Shown one piece after another: positions 17,064 to 25,623 of a DNA stretch of 64,000 nt (position 1 is the first letter of the stretch; every line of letters starts with the position of its first letter). The stretch is from JAAYEA01 sp012689325 (lineage in GTDB: Bacteria; Chloroflexota; Anaerolineae; JAAYEA01), in contig DAITVZ010000015.1 of NCBI GenBank assembly GCA_036841525.1, positions 1 to 64,000 on the forward strand, given 5' to 3'. The translations under genes and the position numbers were made by a program. The notes under the pieces were generated by a model, which was not told the origin of the DNA, did not search any database, and saw nothing but the letters and a program-made list of their open reading frames with translations.

Positions 17064-18173
17064 TTAGCTGTAGACAGCAAGGGGTGTGATCCGCATCTCC
17101 CAGATCCCCTTGACCCGATCGATGGGCTCCCACACCTGGGCATATACCTTGAGGGGAATGGACCGGCCAACCGACTGTGCATAGTTCCCGGCATAGTTGG
17201 GATCGATGGCATCCTTGCGCAGCATCATGCCGATTGTTACTCGTCCGATTCCTGCATTCAAGTACTCGTTGACGGGATGCTCAAAAGTGCACTGGTAGGA
17301 TCCGTCGGGCCCATCCGAGATGGTGAATTTGCCTTCCATGAGCAACCAGCCGCTCGCCGCTTCCAGGCGAAGAAGCGTCGCTTCCGCCGCCTTCTTCTTC
17401 AACAGCGCGCGCTGCTGTTCGAGTTGCGCGGGGTCCGTGCGCATACCCCATTGCGACTCCAACGCAGCGACGCTCTTGTTGAAAGCATCGAGCTCGGAGA
17501 GATCAACATCGGCAGACTCCAGGCCCAACGCTACCTGGCCTTCCCTGATCGTCTTTTCCTGGTAGAGACGGAACTTTTCCGCCAAGGAGAGATCAGGGAT
17601 CTTGTAGGTGCTGACGGTTTTGTTCTGGGCCTTTTTGCCGACCTTTGCTCCAAATACCTGGGGGATCGTCCCTGACGCCTCGCCAGTGACCTCCCCGCCA
17701 ACCTCGCGCGTGATCTGCTCACTGGTGCGTCGCCTGGAGTAGTCGTTATACAGGCTCTCGATCTGATCCTTGTTCGCAACATGCAGCGACACGGAAGGGA
17801 TGTTAAGGAACTTTTTCCCTGGATCGGCTGCAGCAGGGGCCGCAGCTGCAGCCTGTTGTTCAAGTTGGGATACTCTCTGGTCCGTCGCCTGCAGTCGCAG
17901 CAAGTACTCATGATCGGTCGCACGTCTGATCTGTTGGAGCACAAAACCAAGCAGCCCCGCCAGAGCGAAACCAAACAGCAGGCCGGCGAGAAAGATGGTA
18001 CCTCCTGGCAGCCCTTCGGGGGCGGCGACAGACCGGGGCCCATCGGGCGATTCTGGAAGGAACTTGGGCGCTATCGCAAGCAGCAAGACAAGGGCTACAT
18101 ACCCGGCTAGCTTGACGAGGTTATCCTTCGAGGCTTTCATGGATGGCTTCGCTGACGAGTTGAGCGTTCCCAT
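17064..18173 (-). CDS. Membrane-anchored protein of unknown function
   Basis: This 369-residue protein is not one I recognise. Two hydrophobic helices lie at about residues 23-40 (LAGYVALVLLLAIAPKFL) and 60-83 (IFLAGLLFGFALAGLLGFVL). They are followed by a coiled stretch (LRLQATDQRVSQLEQQ), a charged helical region, and a C-terminal mixed domain ending DRVKGIWEMRITPLAVYS. The bulk probably faces the cytoplasm. The upstream ATG at 18173 follows GGAGGGAG; a second ATG 11 codons later is possible. Lower GC and more varied codons than neighbours hint at acquisition with the adjacent transposase. Confidence 0.7.
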   Translation of the reverse strand: MGTLNSSAKPSMKASKDNLVKLAGYVALVLLLAIAPKFLPESPDGPRSVAAPEGLPGGTIFLAGLLFGFALAGLLGFVLQQIRRATDHEYLLRLQATDQRVSQLEQQAAAAAPAAADPGKKFLNIPSVSLHVANKDQIESLYNDYSRRRTSEQITREVGGEVTGEASGTIPQVFGAKVGKKAQNKTVSTYKIPDLSLAEKFRLYQEKTIREGQVALGLESADVDLSELDAFNKSVAALESQWGMRTDPAQLEQQRALLKKKAAEATLLRLEAASGWLLMEGKFTISDGPDGSYQCTFEHPVNEYLNAGIGRVTIGMMLRKDAIDPNYAGNYAQSVGRSIPLKVYAQVWEPIDRVKGIWEMRITPLAVYS

Positions 18174-18403
18174 ACCGCTTATCTCCCTCCGGATCTATGC
18201 GCAATCCCGCTTCACACCGAAACCAAGCAACACAGCCGATCGCGGGGCCCAACTCCTCTCGAGCTGATATGGACAGGCGAGAGCCGGTCAGGTCCTGGGT
18301 CTTGCGCCCATGATACCGCAGGCGTGGGTACGTGTCAAACGCGAAAAAAGACAAGAGGGGCAACCGCCGTCGCCATTCCATGCCGCGGTTGCCCCTCCCA
18401 TAT

Positions 18404-18612
18404 CCATTGTAGGGGCAGGCCCCCGTGCCTGCCCCGGGTCCCGNNNNNNNNNNNNNNNNNNNNNNNNNNNNNNNNNNNNNNNNNNNNNNNNNNNNNNNNN
18501 NNNNNNNNNNNNNNNNNNNNNNNNNNNNNNNNNNNNNNNNNNNCCCGTGCCTGCCCCGGGTCCCGGCCTGCCCTGGGTCCGGAAGAGGGCGGGCACGGGG
18601 GCCCGCCCCTAC
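18404..18612. repeat. GTAGGGGCAGGC/GGGCGGGC palindromic repeats around a scaffold gap
   Basis: Repeats of the RAYT-associated family flank the run of N. The rest of the spacer 18174-18403 shows no gene. Confidence 0.75.
18444..18543. other. Scaffold gap of 100 N
   Basis: Exactly 100 N, a placeholder. Both sides carry the same CGTGCCTGCCCCGGGTCC repeat, so assembly broke in a repeat and the true length is unknown. Confidence 0.98.
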
Positions 18613-18613
18613 C

Positions 18614-19204
18614 CTATCTCCGCCCGCCGAGGAGCTTTTTCACGAACCCAAAGATCTCGTCCAGCGCCGAGCCGGACTTGTTGGTGTCCAGCATGACGTT
18701 GAGCATGCTCAGCAGGTTGGGGTTCTCCTGCGCCACCACCTGTTGCTGCTGGCCCAGGAACGAGGCCAGGCCGCCCGTGGAAAAACCCTGCTGCTGTTGC
18801 TGCTGCCCCAGCGCGCCCATCAACAGCGGCGCGGCGATCTGCAAAAGCTGCCCCATCTGGTTGGGCTGCAGGCCTGTGTTCTGCGCCAGCCCCTGGGTCA
18901 CGGCCTGCTGCTGGCCGCCCAGCACGTGGCCGAGGATCCCCTGCCCGTTGGCGGCCTGGGGATTCGCCAAAAAGCCGCCCAGGTTGCTCAGGATCGAGCC
19001 GTCGTGGTCTTCCACCAGCGCCTGCTGCAGCGACTGCGCGCCCTGCGGGTTGGAGGCGTTGTTCGCCAGCGCCGACACCAGCAGCGGCACCGCCGCGCCC
19101 AGCGCCGATCCGGTGGTGGACTCGTCCGCGCCGATCTGCTGGCTGATCTGGGAAAGCCCCCCGCCGGAGAGGGTCTGCATCAAAAGGTTGGTCAGTGCGT
19201 CCAT
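18614..19204 (-). CDS. DUF937 (YidB-like) domain protein
   Basis: This 196-residue Gln/Gly/Ala-rich protein resembles the DUF937/YidB family. It has a repeated helical pattern (LTNLLMQTLSGGGLSQISQQIG, AVPLLVSALANNASNPQGAQ, LGGFLANPQAANGQGILGHVLGG) and a second half with a QQQQQQ tract. The C-terminus DTNKSGSALDEIFGFVKKLLGGRR is characteristic of the family. It has no signal peptide and its role is not established. It stands alone between repeat-rich spacers. Confidence 0.82.
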   Translation of the reverse strand: MDALTNLLMQTLSGGGLSQISQQIGADESTTGSALGAAVPLLVSALANNASNPQGAQSLQQALVEDHDGSILSNLGGFLANPQAANGQGILGHVLGGQQQAVTQGLAQNTGLQPNQMGQLLQIAAPLLMGALGQQQQQQGFSTGGLASFLGQQQQVVAQENPNLLSMLNVMLDTNKSGSALDEIFGFVKKLLGGRR

Positions 19205-19352
19205 TGGTTACTCTCTTTCTCGAAATGCCCGTCCCCATAGCCGTGTGACCCCTCCAGTGTAGCACCATGCAGGGCAATCGGCAAAACCACGAAATACACC
19301 AGATACACCAGACAATTCCTCCGATTGCTCGTGTTTTTCGTGTGTTTCGTGG
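19205..19352. repeat. Short inverted repeat ACCACGAAA..TTTCGTGGT
   Basis: The spacer contains a CCACGAAATAC arm and a GTGTTTCGTGG arm that can pair, flanking CACCAGA and CGTGTTTTTCG repeats. No gene is visible. Confidence 0.55.
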
Positions 19353-20630
19353 TTATTGCTCCTCCCCCAGCACGAACTCGACGGCCAGCGCCCGCCCGGC
19401 GGCCAGCTCCAGCGCCTCCTCCACGACCCGGCGCAGGCGATGGTCGAGCCAATCGCGGGTGTAGGGGTGGTCCACGGCGACCACGGCGGACCCCTCCCCC
19501 AGCGCCACCAGCGCCGTGTGCCCGGCCAGGTAGCGCTGATGCGTCGCCGCGGGCAACTGCAGCGCCAGCTCCCCCAGCGCCGCCTCCCACAGCCGCGCCG
19601 TCTCGGCGCCGACGCCGTGCCGCTGGGCCATCCGCTGGACGAAATCGGGCGGCAGCTCGCGCCGGGGCAGCGGCTCGGGCGGGGCGGCGGCAGCCTCCTC
19701 CGGAGCCCGAGCAGGCGGCGGTCCGGCGGCGTACCCCTCCTCGATGGCGCTCCGCAAGAGGCCGGGCGGGTTGCGGATACCGTCGGGATCGTCGCGCAGC
19801 CGCGTGTCCAGCCAGGCAAGCTGCTCCCGGATGCGGGCGGCGGGGTGCTCGCGCGCCAGCTCCCGGGCCGCCTTGGGCGTGATCCCGCGCTCGATCAGGG
19901 CTCGGACCAGAACATCACCATCATGTTCGATCTGGATGTCTCTATTTGGATTGGGGTCATTTTTTGACCCACTTGGGGGGTCATTTTTTGACCCACTTGG
20001 CGCAGGTGGGTCATTTTTTGACCCACCTTGTGGGTCATTGGGCCACCCGCTGCGCGGGTCGCCTCCTGACTCACCTTGCAGATCATCGAGCGGCTCGCCT
20101 GGCGCGGGCTGGGGCGCCTGCTCGGCCTTCCAGTGGGCGTACGCGAGGCAGCGCCCGTGGACGGGGCAGGTGGGGCACTCGGAGCCGCCCGACCACGCCA
20201 CGAACTCGGCGCGGGCCAGCGGATCGTGGACAAAGGCGAGATAGGAGCCGCGCTGCACCGAGAGGGGCTCGCCCCGGCGGCGGGCCGTCTGGCGGAGCGC
20301 CGCCCACTCGTCTTCGCCCAGCACGTCGCTGGCGCGGGCCAGCACCAACAGCCCCGCCCGCACCAGCCGCGCGCGGATGCTCGCCAGGGTGGCGCGGTGG
20401 CGGATGCCGTGCGCCGCCTGGATGGCCGCCTGGCCGGTCCAGCCATAGCCCGCCAGCTCGGCGTAGGCGCCGCCGCCGTGCTGGTGCAGCCGGTACCAGT
20501 TCCAGAGGGCGATCCCCTCCAGCCCCAGCAGGCGGCCGTAGCAATAGTGCATCTCGCGATAGACCAGGGCGAAATCTTCCTGGCGCTGGCGCAGCCGCAG
20601 CCGCGCGGCGGGCGATTTCGGTAGCGACAT
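19353..20630 (-). CDS. Phage-type replication initiator-like protein
   Basis: This 425-residue protein of the phage-like block resembles winged-helix replication proteins. The N-terminal region (YGRLLGLEGIALWNWYRLHQHGG..GWTGQAAIQAAHGI..LVRAGLLVLAR) looks like a helix-turn-helix domain. Four Cys/His positions, CPTCPVHGRC, could bind zinc. The linker (about residues 195-225) is a repeat of GSKNDPP units encoded by DNA iterons. After it come ALIERGITPKAARELAREHPAARIREQLAWLDTR..NPPGLLRSAIEEGY, often seen at the end of such proteins, and a C-terminal DnaA_N-like segment (FVQRMAQRHGVGAETARLWEAALGELALQLP). The function is inferred from layout and style. The start follows AAAGGA. Confidence 0.6.
   Translation of the reverse strand: MSLPKSPAARLRLRQRQEDFALVYREMHYCYGRLLGLEGIALWNWYRLHQHGGGAYAELAGYGWTGQAAIQAAHGIRHRATLASIRARLVRAGLLVLARASDVLGEDEWAALRQTARRRGEPLSVQRGSYLAFVHDPLARAEFVAWSGGSECPTCPVHGRCLAYAHWKAEQAPQPAPGEPLDDLQGESGGDPRSGWPNDPQGGSKNDPPAPSGSKNDPPSGSKNDPNPNRDIQIEHDGDVLVRALIERGITPKAARELAREHPAARIREQLAWLDTRLRDDPDGIRNPPGLLRSAIEEGYAAGPPPARAPEEAAAAPPEPLPRRELPPDFVQRMAQRHGVGAETARLWEAALGELALQLPAATHQRYLAGHTALVALGEGSAVVAVDHPYTRDWLDHRLRRVVEEALELAAGRALAVEFVLGEEQ
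19954..20037. repeat. In-gene iterons GGGTCA-TTTTT-GACCC, candidate origin
   Basis: Three near-identical palindromes GGGTCATTTTTTGACCC lie at 19954-19970, 19978-19994 and 20008-20024, and a half site TGGGTCA at about 20031-20037. They fall in the linker of the replication-type gene. Some phage initiators, such as lambda O, carry their origin inside the gene in this way, so this may be an origin. Confidence 0.6.
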
Positions 20631-20964
20631 GGGCAGTCCTTTGCGCGCATGGCAAGGGTGTGGCGCGAGCCATCGCGCCGGTGTAGCAGCCTGATGTGTG
20701 GCAGCCTGTGGTGTGGCAGCTCGATGTGTAGCCGCCTGTGTGTGGCAGCTCGATGTGTAGCTGCCTGTGTGTGCGGCTGCCTGTGTGTGGCTGCTTGCGC
20801 GATTGCCCAGCGACCTTGGCGTTGCGACCGCCGCGCCGGAACGAATGAATTCGTCACTACCCGGACGGAACGAATGAATTCGTCACCACCCGGATGGAGC
20901 CAGGTAGCGGCGGCTTGAGCCGCCCCGGGCTCCGAGCTTGTTGCGTGGCTGCCCATCTCCCGCC
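20631..20964. repeat. Simple repeats TGTGTGGCAGC and GAACGAATGAATTCGTCAC
   Basis: The spacer holds several GCAGCTCGATGTGTAGC/GCCTGTGTGTGGC units and two GGAACGAATGAATTCGTCAC palindromes. No gene is seen. Confidence 0.65.
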
Positions 20965-23148
20965 CTAGCGCGCGAGGAGGCCGACGCGGGAGGAGTAGAG
21001 GGCGCGCCTGCTGTCGTAGCGCAGCAGCAGAGATCCCACGCGGCGGGAGATCGCGGCGGTGCTGAGCCGGGGGTCGGTGATGGTGATCCTGTCCCATAGC
21101 TCGAGGCCGGGGACGAGGGGCACGGTGACATAGCCGCTGCGGGTCTGCCACATGCCGCGGTAGGTGTCGCCCTCCACGGCGTTGAGGGCGGGTGCGCTGG
21201 CCGCCAGGGCGGTGAGGTCGTCGATGCTGTCGACGAGGCGACCGGCTACGGCCGCCGTGGCGGCGTCCACCCACTCCACGGCGTAGGTCCCGGAGGCGGT
21301 GCGCGCCCTGGCGCGGTTGACGCCTCCGGCGCTCACGCCGTAGGCGGCGCGCTCCACCTCGGCGCCCACGTCCCACAAGCTCGTCGTTGCTTGGTCGGCG
21401 GGCTTGGTGCAAAGCAAGCCAGAGCTCGAACTCTGCCGCAAAACCGCTCCGGCATATACGAGCAGTTTATAGAGCTGCTCCAGGGCGGTGGTCCCGGCGT
21501 TGACGGTGTAGACGTGGAACGGTATTTCATCGTGCGGGATCCACTCGGGCCGCCAGCGCCAGGCCTCGCCCTGGCGGGGGCCTTGGGTCATCGTCGTGTT
21601 GTTGACGGTCTGGCCGAAAGCGGCGTTGCCGTCGGTGGTCAGGGTCTGCCCGGCCGCGCGGGCGGCCAAGACCTTGAGCAGGTAAAAGATGGTCTGGTTG
21701 CTCCAGGCCATGGTGTGGGGCGCGGTCCACTGCTCGAGCATCCGCCAGATGCCCACGCAGTGCAAGCGTAGCCTGCTCGATGGCCCGCTCCCGTCCACCG
21801 GGTTCAGGTAGAGGAGCTCGGCGGTCTCGATCCAAAAGAGGGGCTGGAGCAGCTGCTCGGGTCCGGCGCTGGTGACGTACCCGAGATAAAGCTGGGCCTC
21901 GGCGAACGGGCGAATCGGCGCGCCCGTTTCGCCGTCCGTCCCAAAGCTGGCGAACTGGTTCCCGCGGTTGTCGAGGTCGACCGTCATATACGAGTAGCGT
22001 TCCCCGACCGCGACGGTGAAATCCAAGACATCGCCATACTCGGCGTAGGTGTTGGCGTTGGCGGCGGAGTAGGTCCTGGCGCGGTGTATCTCGTTCTCCA
22101 GCGCATAGATGAGCCAAAGCTGGCCGTCCTCGTCGGTCCATTCGGCCATTCCTCCGGCGATAAAGTCCACCATGTCCATGTCGATCAGCGAGGTCCAGCC
22201 CCAGAAGGCCCAGTTGTGGGTGGAGGTCGTTCCGTAGTAGCCGCCGATGTTGCGGTAGATCGACGCGGAATAGCTGTTGTTCGTCCCGTAGTCGGTCCAT
22301 TGCTCGATGATGGCGAGGTGGAGCATACCGTCGGCGGACCAGCAGAGCGTGGGGGCGTGGAGCGCCAGGTTGGCGACGGGCCCGCCGATGGGGAGCACGT
22401 CCGTCCGGGCGGCTGACCAGGTGTTGAGGGTCGCACGGTACTCGACCACGGAGCAGTAAAAGTCTCCGCTGGAGTCCTGGTAGGTGACCGCAAAGATGTA
22501 GCGATCTTGGGCGGCGTAGTAGGCCGCGGCGAGGCCGCAAGCGGCATACCAGGGGATGAGCCCGGCGGGCGAGGAGATACGCGCGGACCAGCCGCCCGCG
22601 CCCTGGATCATGCCCGAGATGTAGTAGCTGCCCGCGTTCTCGCGGAGGTACCAGAAGTCGCCTTTGCCCGCGGAGGCGAGGCAGCGGTTGGTGTCGGGGA
22701 CGTCGGAGCCGGTCAGGGTGTCGAGCACGGCGGGGCTGCCGTAGGTCGCGCCGTCGTCGGTGGAGGCGGCGACGGCGACGCGGAGCGTCCCGGCGCTGTT
22801 CTGCCAGTGGTAGAGGTAGGTGGTCCCGGCGGTGTAGCCCTTGGCGAGAGCGAGCTGGCTCCCGGCCTCGACGCCCGTCAGGGCGGCGGTCCAGCTCCAC
22901 CAACCGGCGGCGGCGGTGGGATCGGCGATCTGCTGGCGCTCGATGGCGGTGCCATTGACGCGGGCGCGGGCGATCTTGGCCGGGTCGACCTGGCCGATGC
23001 ACAGGCGCGTCGACTTGGCGGTGGGCGTTCCGGTGTTGGTGTGCCACGCCGCCCAGCGGCGCTCCTTGTCGCGGACGATCAAGGTCACGGCGGGGACGCG
23101 CTTGCGGGCGCGTGCGGCGGCGGCGAGGGTGGCGGTTTGGCTTTGCAT
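20965..23148 (-). CDS. Phage-like tail/structural protein with propeller-like repeats
   Basis: This 727-residue protein is rich in Tyr, Trp, Ala and Thr with Asp-box-like segments (AVAASTDDGATYGSP, AVTYQDSSGDFYC), as in sialidase-type beta-propellers (about residues 70-400). The C-terminal part (FHVYTVNAGTTALEQLYKLLVYAGAVLR.. and LVPGLELWDRITITDP) has the look of tail or baseplate proteins. It shares strand and style with the portal and capsid genes upstream, which is the main reason for the phage call. It may bind a surface glycan. No enzyme residues were identified. The start follows GAGGTTCACC. Confidence 0.6.
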   Translation of the reverse strand: MQSQTATLAAAARARKRVPAVTLIVRDKERRWAAWHTNTGTPTAKSTRLCIGQVDPAKIARARVNGTAIERQQIADPTAAAGWWSWTAALTGVEAGSQLALAKGYTAGTTYLYHWQNSAGTLRVAVAASTDDGATYGSPAVLDTLTGSDVPDTNRCLASAGKGDFWYLRENAGSYYISGMIQGAGGWSARISSPAGLIPWYAACGLAAAYYAAQDRYIFAVTYQDSSGDFYCSVVEYRATLNTWSAARTDVLPIGGPVANLALHAPTLCWSADGMLHLAIIEQWTDYGTNNSYSASIYRNIGGYYGTTSTHNWAFWGWTSLIDMDMVDFIAGGMAEWTDEDGQLWLIYALENEIHRARTYSAANANTYAEYGDVLDFTVAVGERYSYMTVDLDNRGNQFASFGTDGETGAPIRPFAEAQLYLGYVTSAGPEQLLQPLFWIETAELLYLNPVDGSGPSSRLRLHCVGIWRMLEQWTAPHTMAWSNQTIFYLLKVLAARAAGQTLTTDGNAAFGQTVNNTTMTQGPRQGEAWRWRPEWIPHDEIPFHVYTVNAGTTALEQLYKLLVYAGAVLRQSSSSGLLCTKPADQATTSLWDVGAEVERAAYGVSAGGVNRARARTASGTYAVEWVDAATAAVAGRLVDSIDDLTALAASAPALNAVEGDTYRGMWQTRSGYVTVPLVPGLELWDRITITDPRLSTAAISRRVGSLLLRYDSRRALYSSRVGLLAR

Positions 23149-23552
23149 GGTGAACCTCGTTTCAGCTTACAAGTCGAAGGTCGAAAGTCCCAAGTCGAAC
23201 GTCGAACGTCGGGACCCGGACGCCGGNNNNNNNNNNNNNNNNNNNNNNNNNNNNNNNNNNNNNNNNNNNNNNNNNNNNNNNNNNNNNNNNNNNNNNNNNN
23301 NNNNNNNNNNNNNNNNNNNNNNNNNNAGTCGAAGGTCGAAAGTCCCAAGTCGAACGTCGAACGTCGGGACCCGGACGCCGGACGGTGGGCGCCGGACGTT
23401 GGCCGCCGGGCGTAGGGGCCGCCCCCGACTGTGGCCGCCCCCGACTGTGGCCGCCCCCGACGGCATTCCATGCCGCCCGGCATTCCATGCCGCCCGGCAT
23501 TCCATGCCGCATCGGCATTCCATGCCGCATCGGCATTCCATGCCGCATCGGC
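23149..23552. repeat. Repeat-filled spacer with scaffold gap
   Basis: AAGTCGAAGGTCGAAAGTC and GAACGTCGAACGTCGGGACCC units lie on both sides of a gap, followed by GTGGCCGCCCCCGAC units and five GGCATTCCATGCCGC palindromes at 23461-23550. No gene is seen. Confidence 0.85.
23227..23326. other. Scaffold gap of 100 N
   Basis: Exactly 100 N. The same AGTCGAAGGTCGAAAGTCCC sequence appears on both sides, so the assembly collapsed in a repeat. Confidence 0.98.
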
Positions 23553-23921
23553 CTATTCCCACCGGCGGGCGCGGAGCTTGAGCGCCAATTGCTCGTTGGA
23601 GCGCGGCCCGGCGCCCAGCAGCCCAAACAGGTCATAGACCGTCTCGCGGCCAAAGGTGGCGATGGTGGCGCCGAGAAAGCCGTTCCACAGCACGGCAAAG
23701 GCGACGCCGCGGGTGGGCGGCAGCGCGGCCAGGTAGGCCCCCAGCCCTTGCAGCGCCAGCGACAGCGCCAGCAGCAACAGCGGCCGCCAGCGCCAGTCCT
23801 TCAGGTAGCGCTCCAGCCAGAGGGCCAGCAGCAGCGCCACGGCCCCCGCGGCGGCGGGGTTCAAGAGCCCCTCCGGCGTGGCGGGGAGCTCGGGCAGGGG
23901 CGGCATCACAGAGGTGCGCAT
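23553..23921 (-). CDS. Small membrane protein of the phage-like block (holin-like?)
   Basis: This 122-residue protein has three hydrophobic stretches: LLNPAAAGAVALLLALWL, RPLLLLALSLALQGLGAYLAAL and GVAFAVLWNGFLGATIA. It ends with a basic tail, NEQLALKLRARRWE. A size near 120 residues with three membrane helices and a charged end is usual for phage holins, but no lysis enzyme is next to it. The start MRTSVMPPL at 23921 follows AAAGGAGC; a longer frame runs into the repeat spacer and was rejected. Confidence 0.6.
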   Translation of the reverse strand: MRTSVMPPLPELPATPEGLLNPAAAGAVALLLALWLERYLKDWRWRPLLLLALSLALQGLGAYLAALPPTRGVAFAVLWNGFLGATIATFGRETVYDLFGLLGAGPRSNEQLALKLRARRWE

Positions 23922-24022
23922 GGGGCTCCTTTCGGACGAGTTACAGGTTGCAGGCTGCAAGTCGAATGTCCAAGGTCGAAAGTCGGGAGGTCCCCCCCTA
24001 CATAAGGGTGGGGGAATCTCCC
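23922..24022. repeat. AGGTTGCAGGCTGCAAGTCGAA repeat in phage-block spacer
   Basis: A short copy of the TTGCAGG..GTCGAA..GTC repeat family that occupies most spacers of this block. Confidence 0.6.
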
Positions 24023-24700
24023 CTACCGGCTGACCAGGTGGTACTCGCGGCCGTAGAGGTCGCCGCGGTCCCACTTGTCCACCGGCCAGGACTTGGGCGC
24101 GGTGTCGCCGCGCTGCGCCTGCCGGTCCAGCGCGCCGAGCTGCGCCAGGGCGTTGCCGAGCCGCCGCTGCGCCTCGCTGGCCCAGTGCGCCGGCGTCCAG
24201 TCGCTGACGTTGATCTCGCCGATGCAGTCGGCGGCGCGCTGCTCGCAGGCATAGCCCGCCGCCAGCGCCAGCACGATCTCTTCCTGCGCCGCCGCCAGCG
24301 TGGTGGCGGTGGCCGAGTCCAGCCCGCTGAGGGCGTGCTGGGCCAGGTAAAAGACCCGCGCCTGGTCCCCCGTGGCGGGGAGGTCGGCGATGTCCAGGTA
24401 GAGCACCGCGTCGGTGAGCATCCGCCAGTTGGCGACGTTGGGCGGGTACTCGGGCGCGGCGCTGGTGTACGGGTGCCAGACGCCCGTCACGGCCAGCAGC
24501 CCCGTCAGGCTCAGCGTCGCCTCGCGGCTGCCGGCGGTCAGCGTCACGTCGGCGACGGCGCGCCGCGGCGAATAGCTGCTGAACAGGTGCAGCGCCTGGC
24601 GCAGCGCCCGGGTCAGTTGGGCGGTGGACCAGTACGCGTTGGACGTGTCCATGAGGGCCTTTTCCAGCTCGTCCAGCGCTTCGGCCAGGGTGTAGGGCAT
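24023..24700 (-). CDS. Phage-like protein, possible head-tail adaptor
   Basis: This 225-residue, largely helical protein starts MPYTLAEALDELEKALMDTSNAYWSTAQLTRALRQAL.. and has a long middle part with VLYLDIADLPATGDQARVFYLAQHAL. The N-terminal helices and the size fit phage head-tail connector or adaptor proteins, and it lies downstream of the portal and capsid genes where such a protein is expected. I do not recognise a specific family. The start follows GGAGGCCCCC. Confidence 0.5.
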   Translation of the reverse strand: MPYTLAEALDELEKALMDTSNAYWSTAQLTRALRQALHLFSSYSPRRAVADVTLTAGSREATLSLTGLLAVTGVWHPYTSAAPEYPPNVANWRMLTDAVLYLDIADLPATGDQARVFYLAQHALSGLDSATATTLAAAQEEIVLALAAGYACEQRAADCIGEINVSDWTPAHWASEAQRRLGNALAQLGALDRQAQRGDTAPKSWPVDKWDRGDLYGREYHLVSR

Positions 24701-24775
24701 GGGGGCCTCCGGGATAGAGTTTCAGGTTGCAGGTGACAGGTTGCAGGTCGAACGTCGAGCGTCAACGGCCGGATG
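24701..24775. repeat. CAGGTTGCAGG..GTCGAACGTC repeat in phage-block spacer
   Basis: Another copy of the repeat family found at 23160, 23940 and 25510. Confidence 0.6.
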
Positions 24776-25009
24776 TCAAGGGTCGGAAGGCGGGTGGAGC
24801 GTGATGGCGGGCTCGGGCTGGGCCAGGGCCGCGGCGAGCTCGCGGAGGCGCTGGCGCGCCTGGTCGGCGACGGCCTCCAGCTCTGCGCGGGTGGCGCGCT
24901 CGTGGTAGCGGATCGCCACCGAGAAGCGGCGCCGCGGGTCGCGCAGGACGATGGCGTGGTGCGCCCCGTCCCGGATGTAGGACACGGGCAAGAGTTGGAT
25001 CGCTTCCAT
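24776..25009 (-). CDS. Hypothetical phage-block protein, 77 residues
   Basis: This small protein begins MEAIQLLPVSYIRDGAHHAIV, with a beta-strand pattern (RRRFSVAIRYHERATRAEL) and a C-terminal helix (QARQRLRELAAALAQPE). It has a good ribosome site, AGGAGG. I do not recognise it. Its place among structural genes suggests a minor virion or assembly protein. Confidence 0.55.
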   Translation of the reverse strand: MEAIQLLPVSYIRDGAHHAIVLRDPRRRFSVAIRYHERATRAELEAVADQARQRLRELAAALAQPEPAITLHPPSDP

Positions 25010-25035
25010 GTCGGCCTCCTGGCGGAATCGACCTG

Positions 25036-25128
25036 ACAGGTTCCCGGCGAGTCCTGGTATGGGAGCCGCCTCGCCAGGGGGGCGAGACGTTCCGCAGCGG
25101 CGGGCCTGTCTGGAACCTGTCAGGTCAT
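25036..25128. repeat. Long inverted repeat CCTGACAGGTTCC..GGAACCTGTCAGG
   Basis: The outer arms CCTGACAGGTTCC and GGAACCTGTCAGG are complementary, separated by about 70 bp that holds shorter inverted GCCTCGCC/GGCGAG repeats. It may fold as a transcript-end hairpin. Confidence 0.6.
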
Positions 25129-25134
25129 CCTCTC

Positions 25135-25500
25135 CTACGCGTCCAGCAGCGCCCAGATGATGGCGGTGAAATCGGCCGTGGGGGTGCTGCCGCCGGTGAA
25201 ATTGACGTCGATCTCCACGTCCGAGCCCGCGGCGACATAGACGGGCGTCTCGCTACCGCCAAAGGTGGGCGTGTACCACGCGCCGGGCGTCCCGGCGGTG
25301 GAGGCGGCCAGGGCGGTGATGACGTCGCTGCCGTCGTCCTGGATGTCGATGGTAAAGGCGCTGGGGCTGCCGGTGATGGCCTCGGCGCACAGGCTCACGC
25401 CGACGATGGTCATGCCGCAGGGGGCGTCGAACTCGACGACGCCGTCCGCGTCGGCTTGGGCCTCCAGCGTAAAGGTCAGGGGCACGAGCAATTCGCGCAT
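25135..25500 (-). CDS. Hypothetical phage-block protein, beta-rich, 121 residues
   Basis: This Thr/Asp/Ser-rich protein alternates short beta strands (LLVPLTFTLEAQADADGVVEFDAPCGMTIVGVSLCAE, VEIDVNFTGGSTPTADFTAIIWALLDA). The style and position directly downstream of the capsid gene fit a head decoration or fibre-tip protein. No family is recognised. The start follows GGAGGACCC. Confidence 0.55.
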   Translation of the reverse strand: MRELLVPLTFTLEAQADADGVVEFDAPCGMTIVGVSLCAEAITGSPSAFTIDIQDDGSDVITALAASTAGTPGAWYTPTFGGSETPVYVAAGSDVEIDVNFTGGSTPTADFTAIIWALLDA

Positions 25501-25623
25501 GGGTCCTCCGATCGAGTTTCAGGTTGCAGGTTTCAGGTTGCAGGTCGGAACGGGTCGAAAGTCGCAGGTCGAACGTCGGGAGCCGCTCCGCCTTGAGCGC
25601 GATACGCGATATGCGATCCGCGC
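25501..25623. repeat. TTTCAGGTTGCAGG and GTCGAA repeats in phage-block spacer
   Basis: Two TTCAGGTTGCAGG units and GTCGAAAGTCGCAGGTCGAACGTC follow the capsid stop, then CGCGATACGCGATATGCGATCCGCG. It is the same family as in the other spacers of this block. Confidence 0.65.

Noticed and set aside
20838..20890. GGAACGAATGAATTCGTCAC repeats as LexA boxes
   Set aside because: They do not have the GAAC-N4-GTTC core and have no promoter next to them.
23553..23921. Firm call of a holin
   Set aside because: Size and three helices fit, but there is no endolysin nearby and no family motif, so only a tentative label was given.
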